Origin: Phaeodactylum tricornutum CCAP 1055/1
Lineage: Eukaryota; Bacillariophyta; Bacillariophyceae; Surirellales; Neidiaceae
Direction of reading: 5' to 3'
Assembly (NCBI RefSeq): GCF_000150955.2
Contig: NC_011681.1
Location: 791,501 to 855,500 of the forward strand
Length of the DNA: 64,000 nucleotides
The position numbers and the translations under genes were made by a program. Position 1 is the first letter of the stretch. Each line of letters begins with the position of its first letter. The notes under the pieces are model-generated. The model was not told the DNA's origin. It saw nothing but the letters and a program-made list of their open reading frames with translations, and did not search any database. Shown here piece by piece: positions 1 through 10,917 of this stretch.

Positions 1-1
1 C

Positions 2-445
2 GAACCGCACATACACGAACAAGCTCAGGCGCTCCGAGCCTTGTATCGGTCGGACCACCCATTGGCAGGCAACACCTTCATCCACGACGACGGTACTGCC
101 GACAACGACACGGTCACTCACTTTGTCGTTCAGCGGGGTCTGCAAGTAGTGGGCGTCGCCACGCATTCTGCCGCGACGGGTCGCTTGACCGACGTCGCGG
201 TACGGCCCTCGGCCGGGCCGCACGCGCGGACCAAACTCTTTCATGCCGTCCAGCAGTATGCTCGTCAACAAGGACAATCCATGGCTTTGACGGTCGTCCC
301 GTGCAACGCCGAAAACCACGGATTCTTCCAAGACGCCGGCTTTCAAGCAATACCCACCGACGGCCGCATACTGATCCTCGCCGACCGTGGAGATATCCTC
401 GCTGACGAAAAATCACAACAACCACTAGACGCAACAACAAAATAA
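2..445 (+). CDS. GNAT-family N-acetyltransferase, 5' end outside window
   Basis: The reading frame is open from the first bases of the window to a stop at 443-445, with no ATG near its beginning, so the gene starts upstream. The visible 147 residues have the C-terminal half of a GNAT fold: a VAVRP-type beta-4 strand, a segment PSAGPHARTKLFHAV that sits where the acetyl-CoA loop and helix belong, then the usual NxxxxxFFxxxGF ending (AENHGFFQDAGF). GNAT enzymes move an acetyl group from acetyl-CoA to an amine; the substrate cannot be told from this part. It ends 86 bp before the convergent leucine-rich-repeat gene. The pyrophosphate-loop match is loose, so the family call rests mainly on the NxxxxFFxxxGF block. 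Confidence 0.6.
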   Translation, partial: EPHIHEQAQALRALYRSDHPLAGNTFIHDDGTADNDTVTHFVVQRGLQVVGVATHSAATGRLTDVAVRPSAGPHARTKLFHAVQQYARQQGQSMALTVVPCNAENHGFFQDAGFQAIPTDGRILILADRGDILADEKSQQPLDATTK

Positions 446-531
446 TGGCAAGTATTTTATAAATCCGTTACGCAAACGCAAAAATGAATATAGATATAGG
501 GGCATACCCCAAGTGTAAGGAAATAACTCCA

Positions 532-3125
532 TCAGTCGTGATCGGAATACCCCACTTCGTTATCGTCGTCGTCGTGCTCTTCCATGACCTCGTCTTGCTC
601 TCCGTCGTTCCAAGCCAACTCGTCATCCTCCTCGTCCGCAATCACCATGCCATCTTCTTCCAAAGCCGAATGCAATCGCACACATTTCAGCCTCGGTAAG
701 CTACTCTGGAACTGATCCAAGGTGTACGTATTGTCGACCCCCAGGCAACCGTACAATGCCAGCGACTGTAAATTCATGAGGCCGCTAAAGTAGCGCAAAG
801 CGGATGCGTTGACTCGTGTGTGACTCAAGTTGAGAGCTTTCAATTTCGAGAGCGCAGCCAGTGCCGCCGCTCCGCGATTGGTGATCCGCTCGTTCTGCGA
901 CAAATTGAGACTCGTCAGATTCTCGAGCTTGGCCAACGATGCACAACCCGCATCCCGGACTCCACCACCGCAGAGCTCCAGAGATTCAAGTGTCTTGATT
1001 TTGGAAAGGTAAGTGCAGCCGAGATCCGTCACTCGGCCCGAAAAAATGTCCAGAGACTTGAGTTGTTTCAAATGCTGCAGGTGGCGCAACCCGTCGTCGG
1101 AGATATCGCGACTGTCAAGGTTCAGTACCCGCAGCTCGGTCAAGATGGACAAGTGTCGCAGTCCTCTATTACTAATGCTGCAATAAAAGAGAGAAAGGCG
1201 CTTCAATTTCGTAAACTTGGCAATTTGGACCATGCCAAGATCGCTAATGTCACTGTCGGCTAAATCCAAAGACACAAGGTTGGGAAGAACGTTATGGTTC
1301 GCAAAGTGCTGGATCGCTAGGTCGCCAATGGGACAAGAATCTAGATTCAACTCTTCCAGCATAGGAAGGTTCACTAGCTTTGTCAAATGAATGTCCTTGA
1401 CGGCGGAATAACACAGCTCCAGTGTTTTAACGTTCCTGATTTTGCCTTGCCAGTCCGAACGTCTGTCCAAGGCAGCAACAGGAGAAGAGCGATGAGATCC
1501 GAAACCTACCAAAATTCATCAATGATTTCGAGCAGAACACTCACAGTATCCCGGGACAATGCGACACATCCAATACTGTAAGGCAAAGCATTTTTTCCAA
1601 TGCCTTGCCGAGAGGTGCGCTGCTAATCCGACAACATCCGTTCAAATCGAGCTCCTCGAGCGCCGCCAAACCACCCAGGTATTGGACGCCTTCGTCTGTG
1701 ATGGGACATCGAGCAAGGCGAAGAATTTGCAGGTTTGAAGAGCGTCCTGGTTGTGCGGTCAATGTCTGGATTCCGGCATCTGACACTTGACGACACCATC
1801 CCAGACTAATCTCTTGTAAGCGTTGCAGGTGCTCGAGCGCTTTCAAACCCTCGTTGGTAATCAAGTCGCATTGACTGAGTCCTAGCTTCCTAAGGTTGTA
1901 CATATCGGCCAAGGCAGCCAACGAGAAGTCCGTTATGCAGCGACATCCGTCTAATGATAGAGCCTGGAGGGATTGCAGGTGCGAGATGTTGACGATCGCT
2001 TCGTCCGTTAATCTCCGGCAATTTGTCAGCGACAACGTGTGCAAACGAGGAGACGAGGAGAGTACAACAAGGCCTCTGCCAACAACGGAATGACAGTTGT
2101 CAAGCTTGGCAACTTCCAGTCGGCCGAGGTCATGAAGCTGCATTAGACCACGGTCGGTTAGCCGTTGGGAACCACGAAGGTCCAGAAGCGTCGTATTGGT
2201 CAATGCGCTCGAAGCCGCGCAAGGATGCCACATCAAAGCGGTTCGCTTTTTGTTGCCAAGTACACTGTTAGGGATAGAGGGAGAATTGGTAATATTAAAG
2301 TCTTCTTCCAAAAAAGGATATGAAGTTGATCTTGCCGAAGCATACGAGCTAGAGGAGCAAGACGAAAAAGTCTGTCCACACCTTTCGGAATGTTCATTGC
2401 TTGACAAGGCTTCATAAGGCTTTCTGGCGCCTTCGAGATCCATGCTGTCAGCCGTATCGCAATTTTCCGAAGGAACAAGGTGCGGCGGCGAGTCAGAGCT
2501 CTCTGCGGATAGCGCCTCTAGCCATTCGTCCGTGACACCGCGACATCCCGAAAGCGAAAGCACACCCAATTCACAGTTTCGTAGAATGCGAAGTGTGGTC
2601 GCATTCAACGCTGAATGTCGAATCAAAGATTGGAGAATATCGTCCACAACATCTTGGGGTAGACCCACCGGAAGCACGCCATTCAAGTTGGGAAGCGATC
2701 GACAGAGCACGTTAGTCGCCAGTTCTGACAGGTTTTTTGGTGAACGAGTTCCATCTGGTTCATTAACGTAATTGTCTTCGAGCGGGTAGAGAGAAGCAAT
2801 GGAGCCGTCTGGAATCTAGAACACGAAATCCAGGATCATATGAGACCATATGCAAACAGAAGACTAGATATGACGTAACCATGACTGAAACAAAGTTCTG
2901 TTGCGACTCCGATGATCGAACGTGATTGACACACTTACCGCCATATCTACAGAATGCCTTAAGGAAGTCCGAGTTACAACCGATCCAGAGTCCTCCCTGT
3001 CGATTTGTATTCCATTCTGTAGAAAGACAGGGTTGACAGTGGTTGAGGCCAATCGCCTCACTCTGCACGGGCGAGAACTTCAATAGGCACCGTGTCGATT
3101 GCTTCAACAAGAATCTCACATCCAT
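532..3125 (-). CDS. Leucine-rich-repeat (RNI/AMN1-like) protein, three exons
   Basis: Proposed exons are 3125-2939, 2808-1545 and 1462-532, giving 793 residues. The introns (2809-2938, donor GTAAGT; 1463-1544, donor GTGAGT) restore the frame exactly, and an in-frame stop lies just upstream of the ATG. Residues about 100-150 contain an F-box-like helix (LPQDVVDDILQSL), followed by cysteine-containing repeats of the type LxxLxLxxCxxITDxGLxxL. The largest block is residues about 260-450, and a second block crosses the last junction to about residue 730. The end is strongly acidic (DEEDDE, EEHDDDD). This repeat type is known from F-box/AMN1 proteins that bind substrates for ubiquitination. A clear F-box is not proven, so substrate-adaptor function is inference. 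A long polar linker separates the first repeat from the main block. Confidence 0.85.
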
Positions 3126-3701
3126 GATTTACCTCGTGTCTTCCTCGAGCAGCTCGCGTCGGACCTCCGGTACTCTCGTGTTGTCGTCTCTGCATCGAAC
3201 AAGCGCTCCCCATTCTGTTCATTACTTCCGTATGGAATTACCGAGGATAAACGAACAGACTGGTTCGCAACGAAGCTGCAATTGGATTAGTTCTGCTAGA
3301 TTTTAGAACTTATGAAGAAAATATGAAGTCCTGTCGAACGAAAACCTGACAGAGACTGACAGTGATGAGACGCTTTTCTCTAAATTCCCGCCAAAATGTC
3401 ACACTCCTTGCCGAAAATTCAATAGTAATATAAGTAAAGCTTGACAGGGATGACGTTGCATACGACTTCGCAAAAGAGAGCTATCTTTTTTCAAAGCTGA
3501 CACTGGATGTGAACGAACGGTAAGAATATCTCAAAGTTCACAAGTTCTAGCTGGTCGGAGCTGCGGTTGATAGTGTATATATATTTATTCTAAAGACTGC
3601 TAGACTTCTTTTTCGATGATGGAAGGCATTCTGCAGGTATTAGCATTACGCATTTTACTAAATCTCCATTAAACAAACGCAGTCCAAAGAGAGAATCTAA
3701 A
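3126..3701. other. Intergenic stretch between LRR gene and SmD3
   Basis: This 576 bp stretch holds the promoter and 5' leader of the LRR gene and the 3' flank of the SmD3 gene. I see no convincing coding region; the longest frames are short, overlapping and unlike neighbouring coding sequence. Confidence 0.6.
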
Positions 3702-4498
3702 TTAGCTAGGGCCGTACTGCCCAGGAGCACCGTATGGACCTCTCGGTGGGCCGCCCATGGGACCTGCGGGCCCTGTCCCTCGTCCGAAGCCAGCGCCGCC
3801 GCGGCCGCCAAAGCCACCACGGGGAAAGCCTCCGCCACCGCGGCCACCAAAGCCGCTGCTACCACCAGCTCCAACGCCAGCACCGCCCCTTCCGAATCCT
3901 CCTCGACCTGCAAACCCCCCTCTTCGCTTTCTTTCTTCGGCTTTACGTAGAATGGCTGCTGCTTGGCCGACGGCTTGGCCTACTCCTTCGGGTGGTGCAC
4001 CTCCGTGCTTGCGCCAATGTTTAATTCTGAAAGCGGGAAAAAACGAAGCACAAGTGGGTGAGTGTCAGTATGTGTTTTGACAGTCGCTCGGTTCGAAGCT
4101 ACTCACCTCGATTCCCAGCGATCCTAGACCATTTCTACGGAGCGCTTGCGAGAAAGAATAAAAAATTCATTCCCGACTTGGATGGCGACGACTCTCTTTT
4201 ACATACACAACTAAAACAGCACGTACCTTTTGAACATCGGAGCATGTTTCAACATATCCGGCAGAACGATAAACAAGATTTCGCACCCACGCAAGTACAT
4301 TTGAGGCGTTTTCCGCTTTACTCCGTTCGGATCCAAGACAACCGCATTCTTGATGTATAGGTTCATCATATCCTCGGCTTCGAACAGTAGACCACGGATG
4401 AGCTCGCCTTTCTTCGTTTCCACTTCAATAACCGCTCCTTCTGCATCGTGCAGCACCACGATAGGAATGCCTACACGGTTATTTCCAACAACAGACAT
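3702..4498 (-). CDS. SNRPD3: Small nuclear ribonucleoprotein Sm D3
   Basis: Exons 4498-4227 and 4026-3702 give 198 residues; the 200 bp intron has donor GTACGT and acceptor CAG. Exon 1 encodes the Sm fold: Sm1 with VVLHDAEGAVIEVETKKGE, MMNLYIKN, then Sm2 with YLRGCEILFIVLPDMLKHAP, which is the D3 signature. Exon 2 begins IKHWRKHGG and becomes an RGG/GGF-rich tail of about 70 residues. Such tails are known targets of symmetric arginine methylation by PRMT5 and SMN binding. The protein is a core ring subunit of the spliceosomal U1, U2, U4 and U5 snRNPs. The intron falls at the boundary between the Sm fold and the RGG tail. The start is the first ATG and matches the family's N-terminus. Confidence 0.95.
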
Positions 4499-5664
4499 AT
4501 TACGGAAGGATTCCGATGAATATGTTCTTGGCAGGCTGTCGTTGTTGAATGTTTAACCTTCGGCTCCGTCGGGCCGCAGGCTTGACCGATACTGACAGTG
4601 AGCTCATTGCTGCTGTGGTTTTGCGCATCTCGCGCGCGTGAATGATGAAACAAAACTGGAATATGATATGGTTGGATGACAAAGATTCCTGATTCCTTGT
4701 TGAAGTCAATTTTATAGCGACTTTCAAGTGACCTGTAAAGGTCATTCGAAAGTTCCCTTTACGTTTGCTTGATTGCTTTTCTTTATAGATTCGGATCGTT
4801 GCCCAAAGGGTTCGCATTTTCAAGTTGACACCCTGACAAACGGCACCTTAAACTAGCACGCCTGCTTTCCCCTTTTTTGCTTGCTTGTTGGGAAAGTTTC
4901 GAAATCTGACATAAAATTAATGAACAACTACGAACGAAAGTCCTTTGACTGTGAGAAGTAATCAGAAATAACGAGTAACATGCCGAACAAAGAAACCAAG
5001 GTCCAAGAAGAAAAACAAGACGAGGGAGAACCAAAGATTTCCTCGCACTTTCTCAAGGTCGACCACGAACTCCGCCCGGAAGGAACGCATTTCGGAGCTG
5101 AAGCGGGAGCGACAGCTCCTGTTACGGAACTGCGCAAGTGAAAGTCGCCATGTCAAGTAACCTTGAGCCTCTTCAGCGGATAAAATCTGCTTCATGGTAC
5201 TAGGCTAAACGTTGCATTAAGATCAAACCTGTTATTTTACTATTTGCTTTCGTGTTCTTTCCTACAAGCCATCGTGACTGCGTGCAGGTTGAGCAGCTCC
5301 CATTGAAATTTGCAACCCTATACATGCTATGTTTGCTACAGTATTTGATTTCCCAATAAAGGGCCCGTCGTGATGGTGGGCAAGTAAGCCGAATCTTGAC
5401 AACTTGTAATAAGCTGCGTAAAGAAAAAAATATTCATCCCGTTCTCGTAAACATGGTCCTGATCACAGGGCCAGCCATCAAGGAAATCTTGCTAGACAAC
5501 TTTATCGAATCCATTGGAGTCAATAAAGAAGGAAACCCTAAATTGTAAGGAGCCCGAACGAATCAAATCCTGGATACAAGGTAGACTCACTGGAAGTTCT
5601 CGTACTCTGATCTTTCTATAAGCCGATGCCAAACTAGCCCAACACCACCTCCTGTGACAGGAGG
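4499..5664. other. Intergenic stretch, AT-richer, with one small candidate gene
   Basis: Apart from the small reading frame at 4980-5141, listed separately, this stretch shows only short overlapping frames with no family pattern. It carries the 5' flank of SmD3 and the 3' flank of the ankyrin gene. Confidence 0.5.
4980..5141 (+). CDS. Possible small protein, 53 residues
   Basis: ATG at 4980 to TGA at 5139-5141. The product is very hydrophilic: a Lys/Glu/Gln-rich first third (KETKVQEEKQDEGEPK), then SSHFLKVDHELRPEGTHFGAE, then Ala/Thr-rich to the end. Codon choice, with many C- or G-ending codons, looks like the coding genes here and unlike the AT-richer flanks. I recognise no family. It could also be a first exon, because a GTGAAA follows the AAG near its end. 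It is transcribed away from SmD3 and towards the 3' end of the ankyrin gene. Confidence 0.35.
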   Translation: MPNKETKVQEEKQDEGEPKISSHFLKVDHELRPEGTHFGAEAGATAPVTELRK

Positions 5665-7017
5665 TCAAATAAACCAACATCTAGCGAGCACTTGCTCGTC
5701 GTTTCCCTCACTAAGACTTTGGCCGTTTTGACTCTTTTTATTGGAGGTTGACTCCAACACAATTTCTCCTTGTCCGCAGGAGTTGCACTGATTCATTGTC
5801 ATGATTCCTCTGCCCAATGATGTTACCCTTGGTGGGCGCTCCAGATGCTGGGGCACAGCACTTGACCGTGGAGTCATGATTGATGCTCCTTCCCAGCCAA
5901 TTGTGGATACATCATCTGGATGCAAGTCACAAAATACCATAAGGTCGTCGACTTTGCTTTTTGCTGGCTGTTGTCTTTGTTCTTCATCGTGGTGTTCCTG
6001 ATACAAATTATCCCACGAGCTTCCGCTCTCAGTCCGAGAAGCTTCCGTCGTGACGGGAGAATGCTTTTCACCAAAAGCCCGTTGGAATTTGTTACCTATA
6101 CCTTGGTTTGTATATTGAGCAGCTGTAACTGTCAGTGACCGGATCACTCGATCGTCGCCACGCTGATTCATTGCAAGATGTAGTGGTGTGTAGCCTTCCT
6201 CGTCGATCATGACCGACGCCATTGGAGCCGCGGCAAGAATTGAAAAGGTGACGAGCACCATGTTTTCCGCATCGGCCGAGGATCCCAGGGACTGCAACTG
6301 TGAATGTCGGCGTCCGAGAGTATTGTGTCCTCGTGAATTTAAGCATGCATAGTGAAGAGCGTACCGACCCGCCTCATCCTTCATCATTGCCGGGAGACCG
6401 CTCTTTGTACCCTGCAGTAGGCGTCTTATCACCGCAACGTGACATCCCGCAGCTGTAGCAACATGCAATGGATTCCTGCCGCTAGCATCTCTGGCTTCTT
6501 CTGGTGATCTGATGTACTCGGAGAGTCTGCGAATGAGTAGGTCTACTAGCGAGAGTGGTGGACGAAATTTGACTAGGTAGTGCAACGGTGTATCTTCCGT
6601 TTTCGTACACATCCCAGCGTAAATCCAGTCGCAAATATCGATCTTTTCTTCGACGAGTACCTCAGCAATCGCATCAAAGTGTTGTTGTTTCGCGAGGCGC
6701 ATAAATGGCTGCGGAGTCCTTTCCGCGATGCTATTTCTCCTTCTGCCAAAAGCTGTCCGAATGCTCGCAAATCCTGTCATTGAGGCCGATTTATGTACCG
6801 TGTGTAAGGAGAACGGCGAAGGTAAATTCCAGCCAGCGTGTAACAGATAGTGGTCGCAATGACGAGGGCCACGAGAGTCTCGCGCTACCGTGGATTGTTG
6901 GCTTGTTTCCGGAGTTATCAAATGAAAAGATGAGAAGTTTTGAAACCGTGAGGCTTGTGTTGGACAGCCTGCTTGATGGTTAGTGACTGCTTTCGTGGGA
7001 TCACTTCGAAGTTCCAT
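5665..7017 (-). CDS. Ankyrin-repeat protein
   Basis: A single exon encodes 450 residues from the ATG at 7017. Four ankyrin-type units lie between residues about 105 and 295, recognisable by TPLHYLVKF, NPLHVATAAG, YALHYACL and TPLHLAMNQ. The first 80 residues are polar; a second ATG at residue 80 (MTGFASIRTAF) is a possible shorter start. The C-terminal 150 residues are low-complexity and polar, with a Cys-containing segment (NQCNSCGQGE). Ankyrin repeats bind other proteins; no catalytic domain is visible and the partner is unknown. Diatom genomes carry many such genes. Confidence 0.8.
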   Translation of the reverse strand: MELRSDPTKAVTNHQAGCPTQASRFQNFSSFHLITPETSQQSTVARDSRGPRHCDHYLLHAGWNLPSPFSLHTVHKSASMTGFASIRTAFGRRRNSIAERTPQPFMRLAKQQHFDAIAEVLVEEKIDICDWIYAGMCTKTEDTPLHYLVKFRPPLSLVDLLIRRLSEYIRSPEEARDASGRNPLHVATAAGCHVAVIRRLLQGTKSGLPAMMKDEAGRYALHYACLNSRGHNTLGRRHSQLQSLGSSADAENMVLVTFSILAAAPMASVMIDEEGYTPLHLAMNQRGDDRVIRSLTVTAAQYTNQGIGNKFQRAFGEKHSPVTTEASRTESGSSWDNLYQEHHDEEQRQQPAKSKVDDLMVFCDLHPDDVSTIGWEGASIMTPRSSAVPQHLERPPRVTSLGRGIMTMNQCNSCGQGEIVLESTSNKKSQNGQSLSEGNDEQVLARCWFI

Positions 7018-7027
7018 GTCGAGTTTC

Positions 7028-7404
7028 TTAGTAGAGCTGAAAAACGATCATGAATGTGCCTAAGTAAATGTTTAATCGGGACTTCCAGCTTATGTTGAGA
7101 ATGTCTGGTAAAAATATTTTGTGAACATAATTATGCGCCGAGTCTCGTTTGATAATATTTAATAATTTTACGGCTCCGTGTTGTTCACACGGTACCGTGC
7201 TTTTACGTGTTGATTCGAACAGTCTCTCTAGAGCTCTTTTACGTGTTGATTCGAACAGTCTCTCTAGAGCTCTAGTCTCGGGAGGAAATACTTCGTCCGC
7301 ACGTGGGACCGCCTTCGTGACGAGCCGAAAAGTGTCACATACCAATCCAGATAGGCTCCAGACGCCCACAAAGGATCTTCTGATCTTCCGGGCTACGACC
7401 GCCA
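7028..7404 (-). CDS. Doubtful small open frame containing a 12-residue tandem repeat
   Basis: ATG at 7404; 125 residues ending 11 bp before the start of the ankyrin gene on the same strand. It contains the unit RALERLFESTRK twice in a row, produced by the 36 bp DNA duplication at 7200-7271. The pattern is amphipathic and could be a helix, but I recognise no family and the same stretch is also open on the other strand. It may instead be the 5' leader of the ankyrin gene. Confidence 0.2.
7200..7271. repeat. Perfect 36 bp tandem duplication
   Basis: Two identical head-to-tail 36 bp units, 7200-7235 and 7236-7271, each starting CTTTTACGTG and ending CTAGAGCT. Because 36 is a multiple of three, the duplication keeps reading frames open on both strands. 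Perfect identity suggests a recent event. Confidence 0.95.
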
Positions 7405-7545
7405 TGGACCGAAAAAGAATCTCGTCCCGCAGCAGCTTTGGCAAAGTATCCCCTGGGAAGCATGCAAATACTCATTTCAAGCGCATAACTACAAGTTCTC
7501 GTCGATCGTTTTCAAAAAGATCCCGACCGCTTGCAACTATCAAAC

Positions 7546-7929
7546 ATGCTTCGTTCTATGGCTCTCTCGATTTCCCGTGTGCAGCCGGTTAGAAAAACAC
7601 CCGCGCGACCGAACTGTCGCACTTTAAAGAGCCAAAGTGAGAATGAATCTTTTTCCAAGAGAGCGTCATCGCCGACCGAGTGGCGGAAGAAGCAGCTGGA
7701 TGATCTGGAGCGCAAATGGGACGCAAAACCGTTGGACATTGCGTCCGACGAAGACCTGCAACCCATGTGGAAGAACATGGAAAGTCGAGTCAAAAGCCGC
7801 AGGCCCCGCACGTTGGAAGAAACGGGAGGGAAAACTGGAAGAAGGAATATCAAACGAACAGACGAGGAAATGTGGCTTCAAGAAGGTCTCTACGATCAGT
7901 ATCACGAAGACGAGAGGAAAAAGAAGTAA
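7546..7929 (+). CDS. Small basic protein with possible mitochondrial presequence
   Basis: 127 residues from the ATG at 7546. The first 30 residues (MLRSMALSISRVQPVRKTPARP) have Arg, Ser and hydrophobic residues without acidic ones, like a mitochondrial targeting presequence. The rest is charged: EWRKKQLDDLERKWDAKPLD, a block around DLQPMWKNMESRV, then a basic linker and DEEMWLQEGLYDQYHEDERKKK. No known domain is recognised. The Trp-containing blocks have the look of a conserved protein rather than a chance frame, and no competing gene overlaps it. Mitochondrial location is inference. Confidence 0.6.
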   Translation: MLRSMALSISRVQPVRKTPARPNCRTLKSQSENESFSKRASSPTEWRKKQLDDLERKWDAKPLDIASDEDLQPMWKNMESRVKSRRPRTLEETGGKTGRRNIKRTDEEMWLQEGLYDQYHEDERKKK

Positions 7930-9989
7930 GCTTTGGAGATACGAAGGAAAAAATGTGTCAATATGTGGGATACATCTGCATACTTCTTTTTGAAGATTGT
8001 TGGTCTCTGTCAGGTCACGAATAGAGAGAACGGCAGCCACCATTGAGGTTTTTGTTTTGGTGATTGGCTCAGCTTCGCCGTCTAGCGGTCGTTTTCAAGT
8101 GTCCTCGGTAGAAAATTGACCGAAACGCACTGACGGGAACGGACAAACGCTTTGACTGGTTTTGGGCTAGCTCTCGCTTGATGCATAGACGATCGAAGAT
8201 GCGCGGCTACCTTCACGAGAATTCGACTTCTTCTGTCTTTTGACCAAATATCGAAGCGATTATGATGTTTTTGATTGGAGGTGCGTGAGCCGCGAAAGCA
8301 CGGGGATAGCTATCTATTTGTCCAAAGGAACCAAGGACACAGCAATGGGATTACCCAGGTAAGCGCTGCTGTCAAAAGTACCTGCACTAGGAAACCTTGT
8401 GGATACGCGGAGACGCTGCCCTTACGTTTCTTCGACACAAGGCCGTACTTTGTCGCCAATGAATTTCCGATATTGACAGCTCATTTCATGAGCTCAGCCC
8501 TTGATATACCCCATCTGATGAAGATTTGTTAGGTGTGGACAGTTACGGGGGCGAACATTCAAACCCACTATTGCTGTGTCAGAATCTGCAACTCACGCAA
8601 TTGATGCTCAAATGTTGCATTCGCAGGTCAAGGAAAACCTATGCTTCATGCTAAAGATGCTGCATACTGGCAATAGCCGGGTAACCATAGTAGGCTTGAG
8701 TAATACATGTTTGCCTTTCCAAAACTATAAACATTCGAATTTACCTATCCTTGGCGTTTCACACTTTTGCTGGCACCGTGGCCTGCTGCGCCTGATCTGT
8801 AAATTGTCTCATCTCTATATCCAAACTTCTTCCTCCAATGTATCCTCTGCATGATTCAAGATTGGCTCCAAAGATTAGGAATTTTGTTTGAATCTGCTAC
8901 TGATGGCAGATTAAACCCTGAGGCGCTTTCTTACCTGGATGCTGCACCATCGACGGAATTTGATCGGCAAATTGCTATTACCATAACACAGCCAGCGCAA
9001 GATCGCAAGAATGAGGACCGCTAAAAGTGGATACCAAGATCCCTGCGGAGATCTGCTTGGCATCGATTCGTCCATCGTTGTTATGGTCAAGGCAGGGCAG
9101 CCGGGGATGTTTATTTGCAACAAAGCTCAAGTCGTCAAGTAGCCGTGCTGTGGAGGAAACAGAGTCTCTTTCAAAGCCATTCTATTTGCATCGAAAGGAT
9201 GTGAGCACTAACCATACTCTTTCTCTACTTTACTTAAAATTATTTTAGTCTAAAAATATTTAACTGTAAACGTTGTAAATGATTTCGAACGATGAGGAGA
9301 GATGTTACACTGTATCGAGTTTGGCTACCAGGCATCGAATTTGACAGACACAAATTCTTGTTTGTGAAATGGCTCATTGTTTTGGTTTGGGGAAAAGTTT
9401 ACTGCTTTTGATTTTCGAAGTTTCCCGCCTGCTCCATTGAGAGATTATGATCAAAATCATCCCACCATTCCAAGAATCTACACTCTTGGATTCAGCATTT
9501 TTTCCCTCTCTTTTAGTGTTACTTGAACTCAAGCATAGCAACCCGTTCTTTGACACTCAATGCCTTTGGATACCGGAAGGGTAGAGGCTTTGTTTCACTG
9601 TCAGATGCGACAAAGTTAGTGTCCTTGTAAGATGATACTGCCGCAATAATGTGAGCGTTGACAGCTTTTGGATTTTGTGTTGACTTGGGCGCTACTGGAG
9701 CCGTTTCAGTCGCCGATGCAGCTATATTTGCTTGTCTCACAGCTGTATTGATTTTGTCAATCTTTTTGGGACTATTAGCGCAATCGGCCGATTCCTTTGG
9801 ATGCACCCATTGATCTGGTCGTTCCAGCATATTGATGCATTGATCTGGGGCTTTTGAGCTCATCATTTGCTCAAGTTGGTCCCTTCTTTCGGATGCACGG
9901 TCTTCAGACAGCCACTTCCCCTTTGGCATTTGTTGTTTACAGTCAGGAGTAGAATTCCTGACATTTTGGAGAGCCAGGACAACTGCATG
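7930..9989. other. Long gene-poor stretch
   Basis: About 2 kb, AT-richer than the flanking genes, with only short interrupted frames on both strands. I see no recognisable domain. The right end runs into the AAA-ATPase relic, so part of this stretch may be older decayed sequence of the same gene. Confidence 0.5.
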
Positions 9990-10451
9990 GTCATTATGCA
10001 TACAAGTAGGGGCGGTGAAAAGAATGAAGCAGGCGCGGGGGTCTTTGTTCCCTCGTTCTGAAAAGCCTGCAAGGATCAATTGAATTTTGACCGGTCTTTT
10101 GAATGTTCTGGCTGGCGTTGTAGACACTCCTGGTTGGATACTGATCATGACAACCAATCGCGTAGATCATTTTGACTCCGCTTTGATTTGGCCCGGTTGT
10201 ATCGACAAAAAAGTTCTATGGGATATATGGCTGGAAGAGATGTGGTGTCAATGCTTGGGCACTACTTCAAATGCAAATTAAGATGTGCTCAAGTAGTACG
10301 GGTAGAGAGTCTCATCTCGGGCAAAGCGAGCAGCAATCTTCCGAAGTTGAATGTGATGCCTGCTCAAGTGGAGCAAAAGACGACGGAATACGAAGACTTA
10401 AAGGAATTCATTCAGGCTTTGGAAACAATGGCTCTACTTCAATATTGCTGA
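9990..10451 (+). pseudogene. Relic of a BCS1-like AAA ATPase
   Basis: Pieces of one AAA protein can be read in sequence but in changing frames. First comes a weak candidate Walker B approach (DNCMVIM, near 9983-10003). Then LTGLLNVLAGVVDTPGW-ILIMTTN (10087-10155), the block around the second region of homology, with a DSALIW-PGCIDKK remnant of the arginine-finger segment where ALIRPGRIDKK is expected. Last is the C-terminal NLPKLNVMPAQVEQ...EYEDLKEFIQALE (about 10330-10425), whose frame differs from the middle part. At least two frameshifts are needed, Arg to Trp and Arg to Cys changes hit key positions, and no Walker A was found. The parent family, BCS1-like AAA, is multi-copy in diatoms, so this is probably a dead copy. 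Confidence 0.7.
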
Positions 10452-10917
10452 AATGAAAATTGGCAGACTTTATTGCAAGATTGGTTGTCGCAAATTGGCC
10501 TTGTGATATGCTTCTGTTGCTGTGAATTGAAAGCATGCTATTTTCTTCACGCTTTTTACTCGTTTCTCAATTGGGGAAGCGCGGTCACACTCCCTTACAG
10601 AGCTCATGAGGTTCTGTGTTGGTCAAAGCCTAAATACGCTACCTAGATTCCCTTTTAGTTAATGAAACATCATTTCCATACAGTTCATGGTCCGGAGGCC
10701 ACATATAGGCTCCAAAACAGCAGCCTACCAAAAAAACTTACCCCAGATCACCAAGATAAGCGGGGTTGTGTCTTTGGTGCATGCCAAAGAGGTGGCTTGG
10801 CGGTAAAGGCTGAGCCAAGTTCAATTACAGTGTTTAGTTTCGCTATTACAGCTTGGCAACAACAAGATGGGGAAACGGGCTTGGATGTCAATAGACTTAA
10901 CAATCTCACTTGTTCCA
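10452..10917. other. Intergenic stretch after the AAA relic
   Basis: 466 bp between the AAA relic and the convergent 3' end of the receptor gene. I see no gene here. Confidence 0.6.

Noticed and set aside
4089-4110. GGTTCGAAGC resembling a tRNA T-loop
   Set aside because: No acceptor, D or anticodon stems at the right distance; it lies within the SmD3 intron.
9519-10148. Minus-strand frame of up to about 210 residues
   Set aside because: Its N-terminal third is simply antisense to the AAA-ATPase relic, it has no domain, and its composition looks like chance; a short gene at 9519-9870 cannot be excluded.
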